Below are positions 7,773 through 13,549 of a stretch of DNA of 13,549 nucleotides, piece after piece. Positions within the stretch are counted from its first letter, which is position 1. Each line of letters opens with the position of its first letter. Source of the DNA: JAHEJX01 sp041605955. Lineage in GTDB: Bacteria > Actinomycetota > Acidimicrobiia > Spongiisociales > UBA5794. The notes under the pieces were generated by a model. That model made no database searches. It was not told the DNA's origin and worked only from the letters and a program-made list of their open reading frames with translations. Where the stretch lies: positions 1 to 13,549 of the forward strand of contig JBFIXI010000083.1 of the NCBI GenBank assembly GCA_041605955.1. Reading direction: 5' to 3'. Both the position numbers and the translations under genes were made by a program.

Positions 7773-7838
7773 TCGGCCCGGTGGCGCCCATGGCGGGGGC
7801 ACGCCGCGACGGGGTGTGAGGCATAGAGCGAGTCTCCC

Positions 7839-8924
7839 ATGACTCTCAGAGACCGGATAAGAGACGAGGTTCGCGCCACCGGGCCCATGCCCTTCGAGCG
7901 GTTCATGGCGCTGGCGCTGTACGACTCGCAACACGGGTTCTTTGCCACCGGCGGGTTGCGGAGCGCCAAGTCCGGGGACTTCCTCACCAGTCCCGAGGTG
8001 AGCCCATGGTTCGGCCGCACGCTGGCGGCCTACGTCCGGCCCAGGTTGGAGCGGTCCGGGGCGGCCACCTTGGTCGAAGCCGGAGCCGGTTCCGGGTCGC
8101 TGCTCCGGCCGTTGTGCGATGCGCTCGGTGATCTCGCCGCCCGGGTGGTCGCCATCGATGCGTCGCCGGCGGCCCGAACTGCGTTGGCCGACGCCGGCTT
8201 CGAGACGATGAGCGATCTGTCCGAGTTGGAGGGGCCGCTCGATGGGGTGATCATCGCCAACGAGCTGCTCGACAATCTCCCGATGCGCCTGGCCGCCAAG
8301 TCCGGGGATTCGTGGGTCGAGTGGTGGGTCGGCTGCGACGCTCCCGACGCCGATCTCACTTTCGTGACGACTCCGCCGCGAGCCGACACGACGGAGTGGC
8401 TCGATCAGTACGCCGGGGCGGTTCCCGACGGGGGTGTGGTCGAGGTCCAGCTCGCCGCAGCCGGCTGGCTGCAACATGCAATCGGGCTGATCGGCCGTGG
8501 TGCCGTGCTGGTTGTCGACTACGGCGCCACCGCGGAAGAGCTGGTGCCGCGCCGCGCCGTCGGGACCCTGCGCACCTACCGTGCCCACCACTTGGGGCCC
8601 GACCCGCTGCTGCAGCCGGGGGCCACCGACATCACCGCCGATGTCAACTTCACCGCTCTCGTCGACGTTGCCCGCCACATGGGGGCCACGGCGGAGCTGC
8701 ATCGCCAGGACGACTTCCTCACGTCGCTGGGACTGCGCACCGCGCTCACCGAACTTCGCCAGCGCGAGCTCGAGCTGGCTCGAGGTGACGATGCGCTGGC
8801 ACGCCTCCAGGTGCGCAGTGAGCTCAAGGATGCTGAGACGTTGCTCCACCCCCGGGGCTTGGGCGACTTTCGGGTGCTCGCCGTGGAGGTGGAACCCGGC
8901 CCATCCGATACGATTCAGCGGTGA
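7839..8924 (+). CDS. MidA/NDUFAF7-family SAM-dependent methyltransferase
   Basis: This 361-aa protein belongs to the DUF185 (Methyltransf_28) family. Visible signatures are YDSQHGFF near 28-35, GDFLTSPEVSPWFG at 46-59, SAM motif I EAGAGSGSLL at 80-89, an acidic post-I residue in VVAIDAS at 103-109, NELLDNLP at 141-148, VVDYG at 225-229, and LRTYRAHHLGPDPL with DITADVNFTAL further on. In humans NDUFAF7 dimethylates an Arg of NDUFS2, the homologue of bacterial NuoD, during complex I assembly. Its place just after nuoN suggests the same role here; that is inference, since bacterial members are little studied. ATG 7839 has only a weak ribosome site (GAGCGAG). The stop overlaps the next gene (GTGA). 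Confidence 0.9.
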   Translation: MTLRDRIRDEVRATGPMPFERFMALALYDSQHGFFATGGLRSAKSGDFLTSPEVSPWFGRTLAAYVRPRLERSGAATLVEAGAGSGSLLRPLCDALGDLAARVVAIDASPAARTALADAGFETMSDLSELEGPLDGVIIANELLDNLPMRLAAKSGDSWVEWWVGCDAPDADLTFVTTPPRADTTEWLDQYAGAVPDGGVVEVQLAAAGWLQHAIGLIGRGAVLVVDYGATAEELVPRRAVGTLRTYRAHHLGPDPLLQPGATDITADVNFTALVDVARHMGATAELHRQDDFLTSLGLRTALTELRQRELELARGDDALARLQVRSELKDAETLLHPRGLGDFRVLAVEVEPGPSDTIQR

Positions 8925-9682
8925 GCCTGCGCCCGGATCAACTGGATCGCTACCTGGCCAGAATCGGCTTCGACCGGCCGATCGAGCACACCGTGGCAAC
9001 GCTCGAAGGTCTGCAACGAGCCCACATGACGGCCGTTCCGTTCGAGAATCTCCACGTCTTCCATCGGCGCGGCGTCTACACCTCGATCGATTGGTCCGTT
9101 CCCAAGATCATCGATTCCGGTAGGGGAGGATGGTGCTTCGAGCTCAATGGGGCTTTCAGCTCGCTGTTGGAAGGCCTCGGCTTCGCAGTGACCCGCCTCG
9201 CCGCCGATGTCTTGCTCGACGGCGAACGCCCCGACGGACCCGATCATCTGACGCTTCGGGTCGACCTGGACGAGCCCTATCTCGTGGATGTCGGCTTCGG
9301 CGACTCGTTCATTCGGCCGCTGCGCCTCGACGACTCAGCTATCCAGGACGGTGGGACCGGCCCCTACCGCCTCGTACCGGTCGGAACGCATCGAGTTCTC
9401 GAGATGGAAGAGGCAGGCACCTGGCAACGCTGTTTCCGGTTCGAGCCGACGCCACACCTGCTGGACGACTTCGCGGGTCGCTCCGACTTCATGCAGACCG
9501 AGCCCGGGCTGCGGTGGACGGAGGCTCCATTCGCGACCCGGCTGCTGGAGGGCGGTCCCGACCGCGTGTGGTTGCTGCGCGATCGGCTCAAGCTGCGCCA
9601 GAACGGCGAGATCACAGTGACTGCCGTCGCCGATGATGAGTGGCCGGCCACCCTGCACAAGTGGTTTGGCATGACTCCATGA
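8921..9682 (+). CDS. Arylamine N-acetyltransferase (NAT family)
   Basis: This 253-aa protein fits the cytosolic NAT family, which transfers acetyl (or propionyl) groups from CoA to arylamines, hydrazines and similar substrates through an acyl-cysteine. The catalytic triad is visible: Cys72 in GRGGWCFELN, His109 in PDHLTLRV and Asp123 in YLVDVGFGD. The N-terminal PFENLHVF (40-47) is also typical. The start is GTG 8921, overlapping the methyltransferase stop; no good Shine-Dalgarno precedes it, so translation is probably coupled. The physiological substrate cannot be told from sequence. In mycobacteria nat sits with cholesterol-catabolism genes; none are visible here. A strong hairpin follows 13 bases after the stop. 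Confidence 0.9.
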   Translation: MSLRPDQLDRYLARIGFDRPIEHTVATLEGLQRAHMTAVPFENLHVFHRRGVYTSIDWSVPKIIDSGRGGWCFELNGAFSSLLEGLGFAVTRLAADVLLDGERPDGPDHLTLRVDLDEPYLVDVGFGDSFIRPLRLDDSAIQDGGTGPYRLVPVGTHRVLEMEEAGTWQRCFRFEPTPHLLDDFAGRSDFMQTEPGLRWTEAPFATRLLEGGPDRVWLLRDRLKLRQNGEITVTAVADDEWPATLHKWFGMTP

Positions 9683-9694
9683 GCGGACCTGGAA

Positions 9695-9719
9695 CCGGGC
9701 GCCCCCCGGGGGCGCCCGG
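9695..9719. terminator. GC-rich hairpin between convergent genes
   Basis: CCGGGCGCCCC (9695-9705) pairs perfectly with GGGGCGCCCGG (9709-9719) around a CCG loop, an 11-bp stem. It lies 13 bases after the acetyltransferase stop and 28 bases beyond the lipoprotein stop on the other strand, so it can end both converging transcripts. There is no T-run on either side, as is common for actinobacterial hairpin terminators. Confidence 0.7.
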
Positions 9720-9746
9720 CACACCGGAGTCGTGAGAACAAAGAGC

Positions 9747-10241
9747 TCAGGCGTCGCCGGGATCGACCGCTAGCGGCTCCTGCGGATTCTCGCAGTAGAA
9801 CAAGTTGTCGGGTTTGGTGCCGTGGTAGTAGTACAGCTCGCCATCGTGTTCGAGGATGACGCGCACTCCTGGAACCAAGGCCTGGGTGTATCCCATGCCG
9901 GGCTGCGGGCACCCCAAGCTGCCGTCGCGCCACGTCACGGTCTCGATCACGTTGATGTTGATGTCGCTGACCTTGACGCCGAGCGCCTCAGCCAGCTGCG
10001 AGACGGCGAGGGCGGCCGGCAGATCGGGGTCGGTGTCGTCGGGAGGTCGGCTGGTGGAAGGCATAGTGGTGTCCGTGGGGTCGGGAGCAGTGGTGGGGGA
10101 GGCAGTCGGGGTCGTGGTCGGCTCAACCGTCGTTCCCGGCGCAGTGCTGTCCGGCCCGATCGTAGTTGGGCCGTCGGCGGCACCCCCGCATGCCGTGGCG
10201 AGCACGGCAAGGGCGACCAAACACAGGGCCAGTCTCTTCAC
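9747..10241 (-). CDS. Small lipoprotein with C-terminal GCPQPG domain
   Basis: This 164-aa protein has a lysine-arginine start (MKRL), a hydrophobic stretch and a relaxed lipobox A-T-A-C18, so it should be secreted and lipidated on Cys18. Residues 24-74 form a Thr/Pro/Asp-rich linker. The folded part (about 75-155) carries SDININVIETVTWRDGSLGCPQPGMGYTQ and a matching beta-rich stretch. I recognise the SLGCPQPG-x2-YTQ pattern from small exported proteins of actinobacteria and cyanobacteria but know no function. Cys111 and Cys150 could form a disulfide. The start is GTG at 10241-10239 with AGGAG at 10255-10251, nine bases upstream. A candidate ECF-type promoter and a dyad lie just before. It is transcribed convergently to the nuo unit. 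Confidence 0.8.
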   Translation of the reverse strand: MKRLALCLVALAVLATACGGAADGPTTIGPDSTAPGTTVEPTTTPTASPTTAPDPTDTTMPSTSRPPDDTDPDLPAALAVSQLAEALGVKVSDININVIETVTWRDGSLGCPQPGMGYTQALVPGVRVILEHDGELYYYHGTKPDNLFYCENPQEPLAVDPGDA

Positions 10242-10250
10242 AGTGGTTCG

Positions 10251-10255
10251 CTCCT
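10251..10255 (-). promoter_or_regulatory. Ribosome binding site of the lipoprotein gene
   Basis: AGGAG reads on the - strand from 10255 to 10251, nine bases before the GTG start at 10241. It supports this non-ATG start. Confidence 0.6.
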
Positions 10256-10268
10256 TCAGGCGGGTTCA

Positions 10269-10323
10269 CCGATGAGACGCTGCGGCGACACGACCGGTTC
10301 CCAGTCAATCGTCGCCTCATCGG
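10269..10323 (-). promoter_or_regulatory. Nested dyad upstream of the lipoprotein gene
   Basis: CCGATGAG (10269-10276) and CTCATCGG (10316-10323) are perfect 8-base arms. Inside them GGCGAC (10284-10289) matches GTCGCC (10311-10316). On the - strand GACTGG and CCGGTC (10306-10301 and 10297-10292) can pair around GAA with one G-U wobble. It could be an operator around the promoter or a structured RNA leader if transcription starts further upstream; both cannot hold for the same transcript. Confidence 0.4.
10276..10302 (-). promoter_or_regulatory. Candidate ECF-sigma promoter for the lipoprotein gene
   Basis: On the - strand GGGAAC (10302-10297) is followed, after a 17-base spacer, by CGTC (10279-10276). 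This fits the general extracytoplasmic-function sigma pattern of a GGAAC -35 and a CGTC/CGTT -10 at 16-17 bases. Transcription would begin near 10270-10268, giving a leader of about 28 bases that still includes the ribosome site. No convincing housekeeping promoter was seen in the gap. Regulation by an envelope-stress sigma factor is inference. Confidence 0.4.
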
Positions 10324-10328
10324 AAGCG

Positions 10329-10361
10329 ACCGCCACCCGTTCGGGAGCTGGAGTTGGCGGT
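10329..10361. repeat. Second dyad in the lipoprotein-protease gap
   Basis: ACCGCCA (10329-10335) and TGGCGGT (10355-10361) are perfect 7-base arms 19 bases apart, with a short CCCG/CGGG pair inside. It lies between the protease terminator hairpin and the lipoprotein promoter candidate. No function can be assigned; an operator or a second weak stop for protease transcripts are options. Confidence 0.35.
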
Positions 10362-10401
10362 GTTGATCAGGGGGGCGGCGGGCTTGAGCGACACCACGAG
10401 G

Positions 10402-10427
10402 GAGGGGCGCCCCGGCGGGCGCCCCTC
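10402..10427. terminator. GC-rich hairpin after the protease gene
   Basis: GAGGGGCGCCC (10402-10412) pairs perfectly with GGGCGCCCCTC (10417-10427) around a CGGC loop, an 11-bp stem. It begins 22 bases beyond the protease stop on the - strand and separates that gene from the downstream lipoprotein gene. It shares the GGGCGCCC core with the hairpin at 9695-9719 and also lacks a T-run. Confidence 0.65.
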
Positions 10428-10449
10428 GGTTTCGCGGTCTGTGGGCCTG

Positions 10450-13400
10450 CTATCTCAAGTGGTCCACCGCGGCCAACCACGCCCGCCGGTTGGCGTTGAC
10501 GGACTTCTTCCAGCGGCGCTTCGACTGGAGGTTCTCCGCCCGGGCGAGCCGGCGGGCCGCCAGGTCGAGGTTCTCCTGGCCGGCGATGCTGCTGTCCAGA
10601 GCCCGCAGATACGCCAGCTGCGCCAGATGCTCGGCAACGTTGGCGACACGCCGCTTGATGAAGTTCTTCTCCACCTTGATCGGCGTATCACCGTCCATGG
10701 CTGCCAGCTCGATGACCGTCTTGCGCAATCTCCAGAACGCCCCGTTACCGAGCTGCGGCGACAGGGTCGTCTCGTTGACCCAGCGATCCGGCCGTAGTGC
10801 ATCGGCCAGCGCGTCGTGCGCGGCCTGCAGCCTGGTCAGGTCGTTGGGTGACAGGCCGTCGGGGGCGGCATCCAGCCACGCTGCCAGCTGGGCGAGATGG
10901 CCGGCCAGCGCATCCGCCGGTGGCTCGACGATCTCGACTCCGGCGTGGGTGGTCGTCGGCTGGCTGCCCGGATTGCTGGTGTCGGAGACCACAGCATTCG
11001 TGGCCATACCGAGCGGGGCGTCGGCGTCGACCGTCACCTCGTACGTTATGACGACCGGATCGAAGGCCGGGCCCGTCCAGCTGAAGCAGACCATGGCGCC
11101 GTCCGCCACCACGCTCGGGTCGACCGCAGTGGCGTCGGTGCCGGTGGCGTTCTCGACGCCGATCGTCCCGGCCGGCAGGGTGCCGACGTTGTCGTAGGCG
11201 ATCAGGATCTCCCACGCGCCGGGAGTGTCATCGACTCCGCGCCACACCAGGATCTCCATGTCCATCACGGGAGCGCTGCCGCCGAACAGCTGGATATCGT
11301 CGTACTCCACCACGACCAGGCCCCCGGGAGCGCCCGAAGTGGCGAGCGACACACCGTGATTCTGAGCCGCGTCGTGGAAGATCTCGAAATCCTGCCAGAA
11401 CAGGGCCGCCAGGTTGTTGGGGAGATCCGGATCGGGGATGTCCTGGTTGATCCACGGCGATCCGGCGTAGTTGTTGGCGAAGTCGAACACGGCGAAGCCG
11501 TCGTCAGTGAAGCTCATCCCGGTGTAGTCGTCGCCGTAGAACGCGATCGGATCACCGGCCGTGAATGCCGTGTAAGCGACGGTGTCGCCGAACACGGCAG
11601 GATCGGCGAGAATGCCGAAGTCCTCCAGGTTGACGTAGCCGCCGCCGAACGGCGTATCACACGCCGCATCTTCGGCGTTTGTGCTCACCTCATAGGACCC
11701 TTCGGCCAGGAAGGGCGAGGGCAGCGTCCCACTCCAGGACAGCACGCCGTCGGTGACGGTGGCGCCTCCGGTGACCGAGCTCTCGACGTATGTCATCCCT
11801 GCGGGGATGTTGTCAGTCAAGTTATACGTCAGATCCTCGTTCATGACGTTGGGGAGGATGGTTATCTCGTAAGACACCGTCTCGCCCGGCATCGCCATAT
11901 CGGTCGACGCAGTCTTGCTGACGTCGTTTTCGTGCCGGTCCAGAACCACGTCGACGGTGCCGACGTTGCCCGGGCTGGCGGCATCCGTGCCAATCGAGAA
12001 GGAGCCGTAAAGCCGCTCCCCGGCCTCCATCTCCTCATCGAAGAAGATGCGCACGCTGAACGGCTCGAGCTGCCCGACCGCGTCCGGGCCCTCCACCGTC
12101 ATGTTGCCGGCGTCGGACCCGTCGAGCACGACGGTGGACAGCACGAAGGCGTCTACCGCGTCGGGCTCACTTGCCTCCCAGTTCTGCACGAGCACCCACC
12201 ACTGGCCGGGGGCTGGGTCGGCGACCTCGCACGACTCGCTGGCGCTCGGCGAGGTGCTGGCACATACCAGCTCGCTCTCCGTGGGCACCCCGTCGTTGTT
12301 GGCGTCGTAGCCCAGGAACAGGTCCAGGTCGGGTGCTTCGGACTCCAGCGTCTCGGTGATGATGCTGGTGGAGCCCGTCGGGACGTTGACCAATTTGAGG
12401 AACGTGCCGTCGGTCACGTCATCCCAGACGGAGCCATTGTCCGAGTCCTGGGGAATCGCCGCCTCGTCTCGCTCCCCGGCCACCAGGCCCTCGACGGTGA
12501 TCGTGAGGTCGGTGATCTCGAGGGCGGTCAGGTCGTCGATCTGCCAAGAGCCGGCGTCGCGGCGGGTCCAGATCATCACTTCCTCGGGCAGGTCGCCCGT
12601 GGTCGCCCTCACTGCGATCGGCATGCTGGCGATCGAGAGACCCTCGGCGACGGTGCCGCCGCTGGGCTGGAGGGCCACATATCCGAACACGTGGTCTTCC
12701 GACGTCACCCCGGTCACGTCGGCGCTGATCACGATGTCCTGCGACTCGCCGGCAACCAGGGTGAAGTTCTCTGGGGAGACCGAAACGACCAGGCCGTCGT
12801 GACCGACGCCAGATGCCGTCCATGTGGCGTTGGCGGTTGCGGTCACCGTCCGCGTCCAGGAGCAGCTCAGGATGCAGGAGGAGTTGGCCATCGACGGCAG
12901 GTTGATGGCGCCCACATCGCCTCCGGCGCCGGGATCGGCCGCTAGGTAGTCATCGGCCGTCTCGTTCATGATCAGGCCGGCGTTGGCCGCCGCCACCAGA
13001 TCGATGCGTCCTGAGCCGCGGTCAAATGGCGTGCCTGGTGTCACCCCGTCCTCCTTGAGGACGGTCTGCGACGCCGTCAGCTGCATGGCCGACTGGACCT
13101 CAGCAGGTGTCCAGTCGGGGTTGAGCGCCATCAGCAGTGCCGCCGAGCCGGCAATGTGGGGGCTGGCCATCGACGTGCCGCTGATGAAGCCCCAGCTGGT
13201 TTCCCCACCGATGCCGTCGGCGGCGATGATGTCGACACCCGGGGCCGCAATACTCGGGATGACGATATCGACCCCCGTATTGGGCCCTCGAGAGCTGAAG
13301 CCGGCGAGGATATCGGCGTTGGCGTCGCTGACGTCCTTGACGGCTCCGGTGATGGTGGCCGTGTGGCCGCTGCCGGTCGCCAGCCAAGCCTTGAGTGCGG

Positions 13401-13549
13401 CTCCATCGGCCTGGGAGATGTGCACGCCGGGCAACTCGTGGGCGTCGCCAACGACTCCCGCCCCATTGTCGGCCAGCACGTAACCGTCGGCCCCGGCGGC
13501 CAATACGTTGGCGCCCTTTTCCACCCGGCCGAATGTGCCGCGGTCGCAG
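10450..13549 (-). CDS. Secreted subtilisin-like (S8) serine protease, C-terminal part
   Basis: About 1032 residues are visible; the gene runs off the window, so the signal peptide and catalytic Asp, His and oxyanion Asn are not seen. A GTG at 13524 is internal, because CDRGTFGR just before it continues the PA (protease-associated) domain. Counting from that GTG: PA domain end 1-50; FSSRGPN 76-82; catalytic Ser118 in GTSMASPHIAG (codon 13173-13171); Fn3-like sandwich about 205-306 starting with the C217/C221 pair; PPC-like sandwich about 395-466 with a Ca-binding-like D-A-N-N-D-G loop; DUF11-like strands 534-606, interrupted by a beta-rich insert (607-820) and resumed at 823-866 (ITYEVTVDADAPLGMATNAV); basic helical tail 868-1024. 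The insert resembles nidogen-like modules (GFAVFDF, NNLAALFWQDFE). It is likely exported and degrades proteins outside the cell; no LPXTG or C-terminal membrane anchor is present. Confidence 0.92.
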   Translation of the reverse strand, partial: CDRGTFGRVEKGANVLAAGADGYVLADNGAGVVGDAHELPGVHISQADGAALKAWLATGSGHTATITGAVKDVSDANADILAGFSSRGPNTGVDIVIPSIAAPGVDIIAADGIGGETSWGFISGTSMASPHIAGSAALLMALNPDWTPAEVQSAMQLTASQTVLKEDGVTPGTPFDRGSGRIDLVAAANAGLIMNETADDYLAADPGAGGDVGAINLPSMANSSCILSCSWTRTVTATANATWTASGVGHDGLVVSVSPENFTLVAGESQDIVISADVTGVTSEDHVFGYVALQPSGGTVAEGLSIASMPIAVRATTGDLPEEVMIWTRRDAGSWQIDDLTALEITDLTITVEGLVAGERDEAAIPQDSDNGSVWDDVTDGTFLKLVNVPTGSTSIITETLESEAPDLDLFLGYDANNDGVPTESELVCASTSPSASESCEVADPAPGQWWVLVQNWEASEPDAVDAFVLSTVVLDGSDAGNMTVEGPDAVGQLEPFSVRIFFDEEMEAGERLYGSFSIGTDAASPGNVGTVDVVLDRHENDVSKTASTDMAMPGETVSYEITILPNVMNEDLTYNLTDNIPAGMTYVESSVTGGATVTDGVLSWSGTLPSPFLAEGSYEVSTNAEDAACDTPFGGGYVNLEDFGILADPAVFGDTVAYTAFTAGDPIAFYGDDYTGMSFTDDGFAVFDFANNYAGSPWINQDIPDPDLPNNLAALFWQDFEIFHDAAQNHGVSLATSGAPGGLVVVEYDDIQLFGGSAPVMDMEILVWRGVDDTPGAWEILIAYDNVGTLPAGTIGVENATGTDATAVDPSVVADGAMVCFSWTGPAFDPVVITYEVTVDADAPLGMATNAVVSDTSNPGSQPTTTHAGVEIVEPPADALAGHLAQLAAWLDAAPDGLSPNDLTRLQAAHDALADALRPDRWVNETTLSPQLGNGAFWRLRKTVIELAAMDGDTPIKVEKNFIKRRVANVAEHLAQLAYLRALDSSIAGQENLDLAARRLARAENLQSKRRWKKSVNANRRAWLAAVDHLR

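Noticed and set aside
7773..7838. Terminator between nuoN and the methyltransferase gene
   Set aside because: Only a 4-bp CGCC/GGCG stem at 7785-7795 is present, far weaker than the 11-bp stems seen elsewhere in the window.
7383..8999. Long - strand open frame of 538 codons under nuoN and the methyltransferase
   Set aside because: It lies antisense to two genes with clear family motifs and shows no recognisable domain; a GC-driven shadow.
10242..10330. Possible c-di-AMP (ydaO/yuaA) riboswitch before the lipoprotein gene
   Set aside because: The - strand has GGGAACC and GGTGAACC strings recalling that class, but the outer pairing stem and the conserved 3' section are missing and the start codon follows too closely. 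The ECF promoter reading explains GGGAAC better.
10897..12945. Long + strand open frame of 682 codons opposite the protease
   Set aside because: It is a Val/Gly/His/Arg-rich antisense product with no motif, while the - strand shows continuous protease domains.
13522..13524. GTG as the true start of the protease
   Set aside because: The frame continues upstream with CDRGTFGR, the expected preceding part of the PA domain, and the protein would otherwise lack its catalytic Asp and His.

Overview
The window comes from a high-GC bacterium, most likely an actinobacterium. The GC-rich third codon positions, the frequent GTG starts, the canonical nuoH-to-nuoN gene order and the style of the secreted subtilase all point that way. 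An Acidimicrobiia-like lineage is my guess from general likeness, not from a search.

Positions 2-7772 hold the membrane-arm half of a complete respiratory complex I (NDH-1) operon on the + strand: nuoH, nuoI, nuoJ, nuoK, nuoL, nuoM and nuoN. They are preceded by the last 51 codons of an upstream gene, presumably nuoG. Junctions from the upstream gene through nuoK overlap (ATGA, TGATG, GTGA, GTGA), so translation is probably coupled. nuoK-nuoL is 3 bases, nuoL-nuoM 13 bases and nuoM-nuoN 34 bases. All ion-channel Lys/Glu positions I could check in NuoL, NuoM, NuoN and NuoK, and both 4Fe-4S cysteine sets of NuoI, are present. The first 151 bases are unusual: three perfect hairpins with 3-base loops and a 12-base direct repeat lie inside the end of the upstream reading frame. 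The last hairpin contains the nuoH ribosome binding site.

Positions 7839-9682 continue on the + strand with a MidA/NDUFAF7-type methyltransferase and, overlapping it by GTGA, an arylamine N-acetyltransferase. In mitochondria NDUFAF7 methylates the NuoD homologue during complex I assembly, so the methyltransferase may be a complex I assembly factor encoded with its target. A strong GC hairpin at 9695-9719 closes this + strand unit.

Positions 9747-13549 carry two - strand genes that face the nuo unit. One is a small lipoprotein with a Thr/Pro-rich linker and a C-terminal domain carrying a GCPQPG signature. The other is the C-terminal part (about 1030 residues) of a large secreted subtilisin-like protease whose N-terminus lies beyond the window. 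It shows the end of a PA domain, the catalytic Ser, beta-sandwich domains, a DUF11-like domain interrupted by a roughly 200-residue insert, and a basic helical tail. The 208-base gap between them holds the protease terminator hairpin, two dyads and a good match to an ECF-sigma promoter for the lipoprotein.

I found no tRNA, rRNA, CRISPR array, insertion sequence or phage gene. Most of the window is conventional. The points most worth a second look are the hairpin/repeat block before nuoH, the methyltransferase-complex I link, the lipoprotein promoter/dyad, and the inserted domain and tail of the protease.
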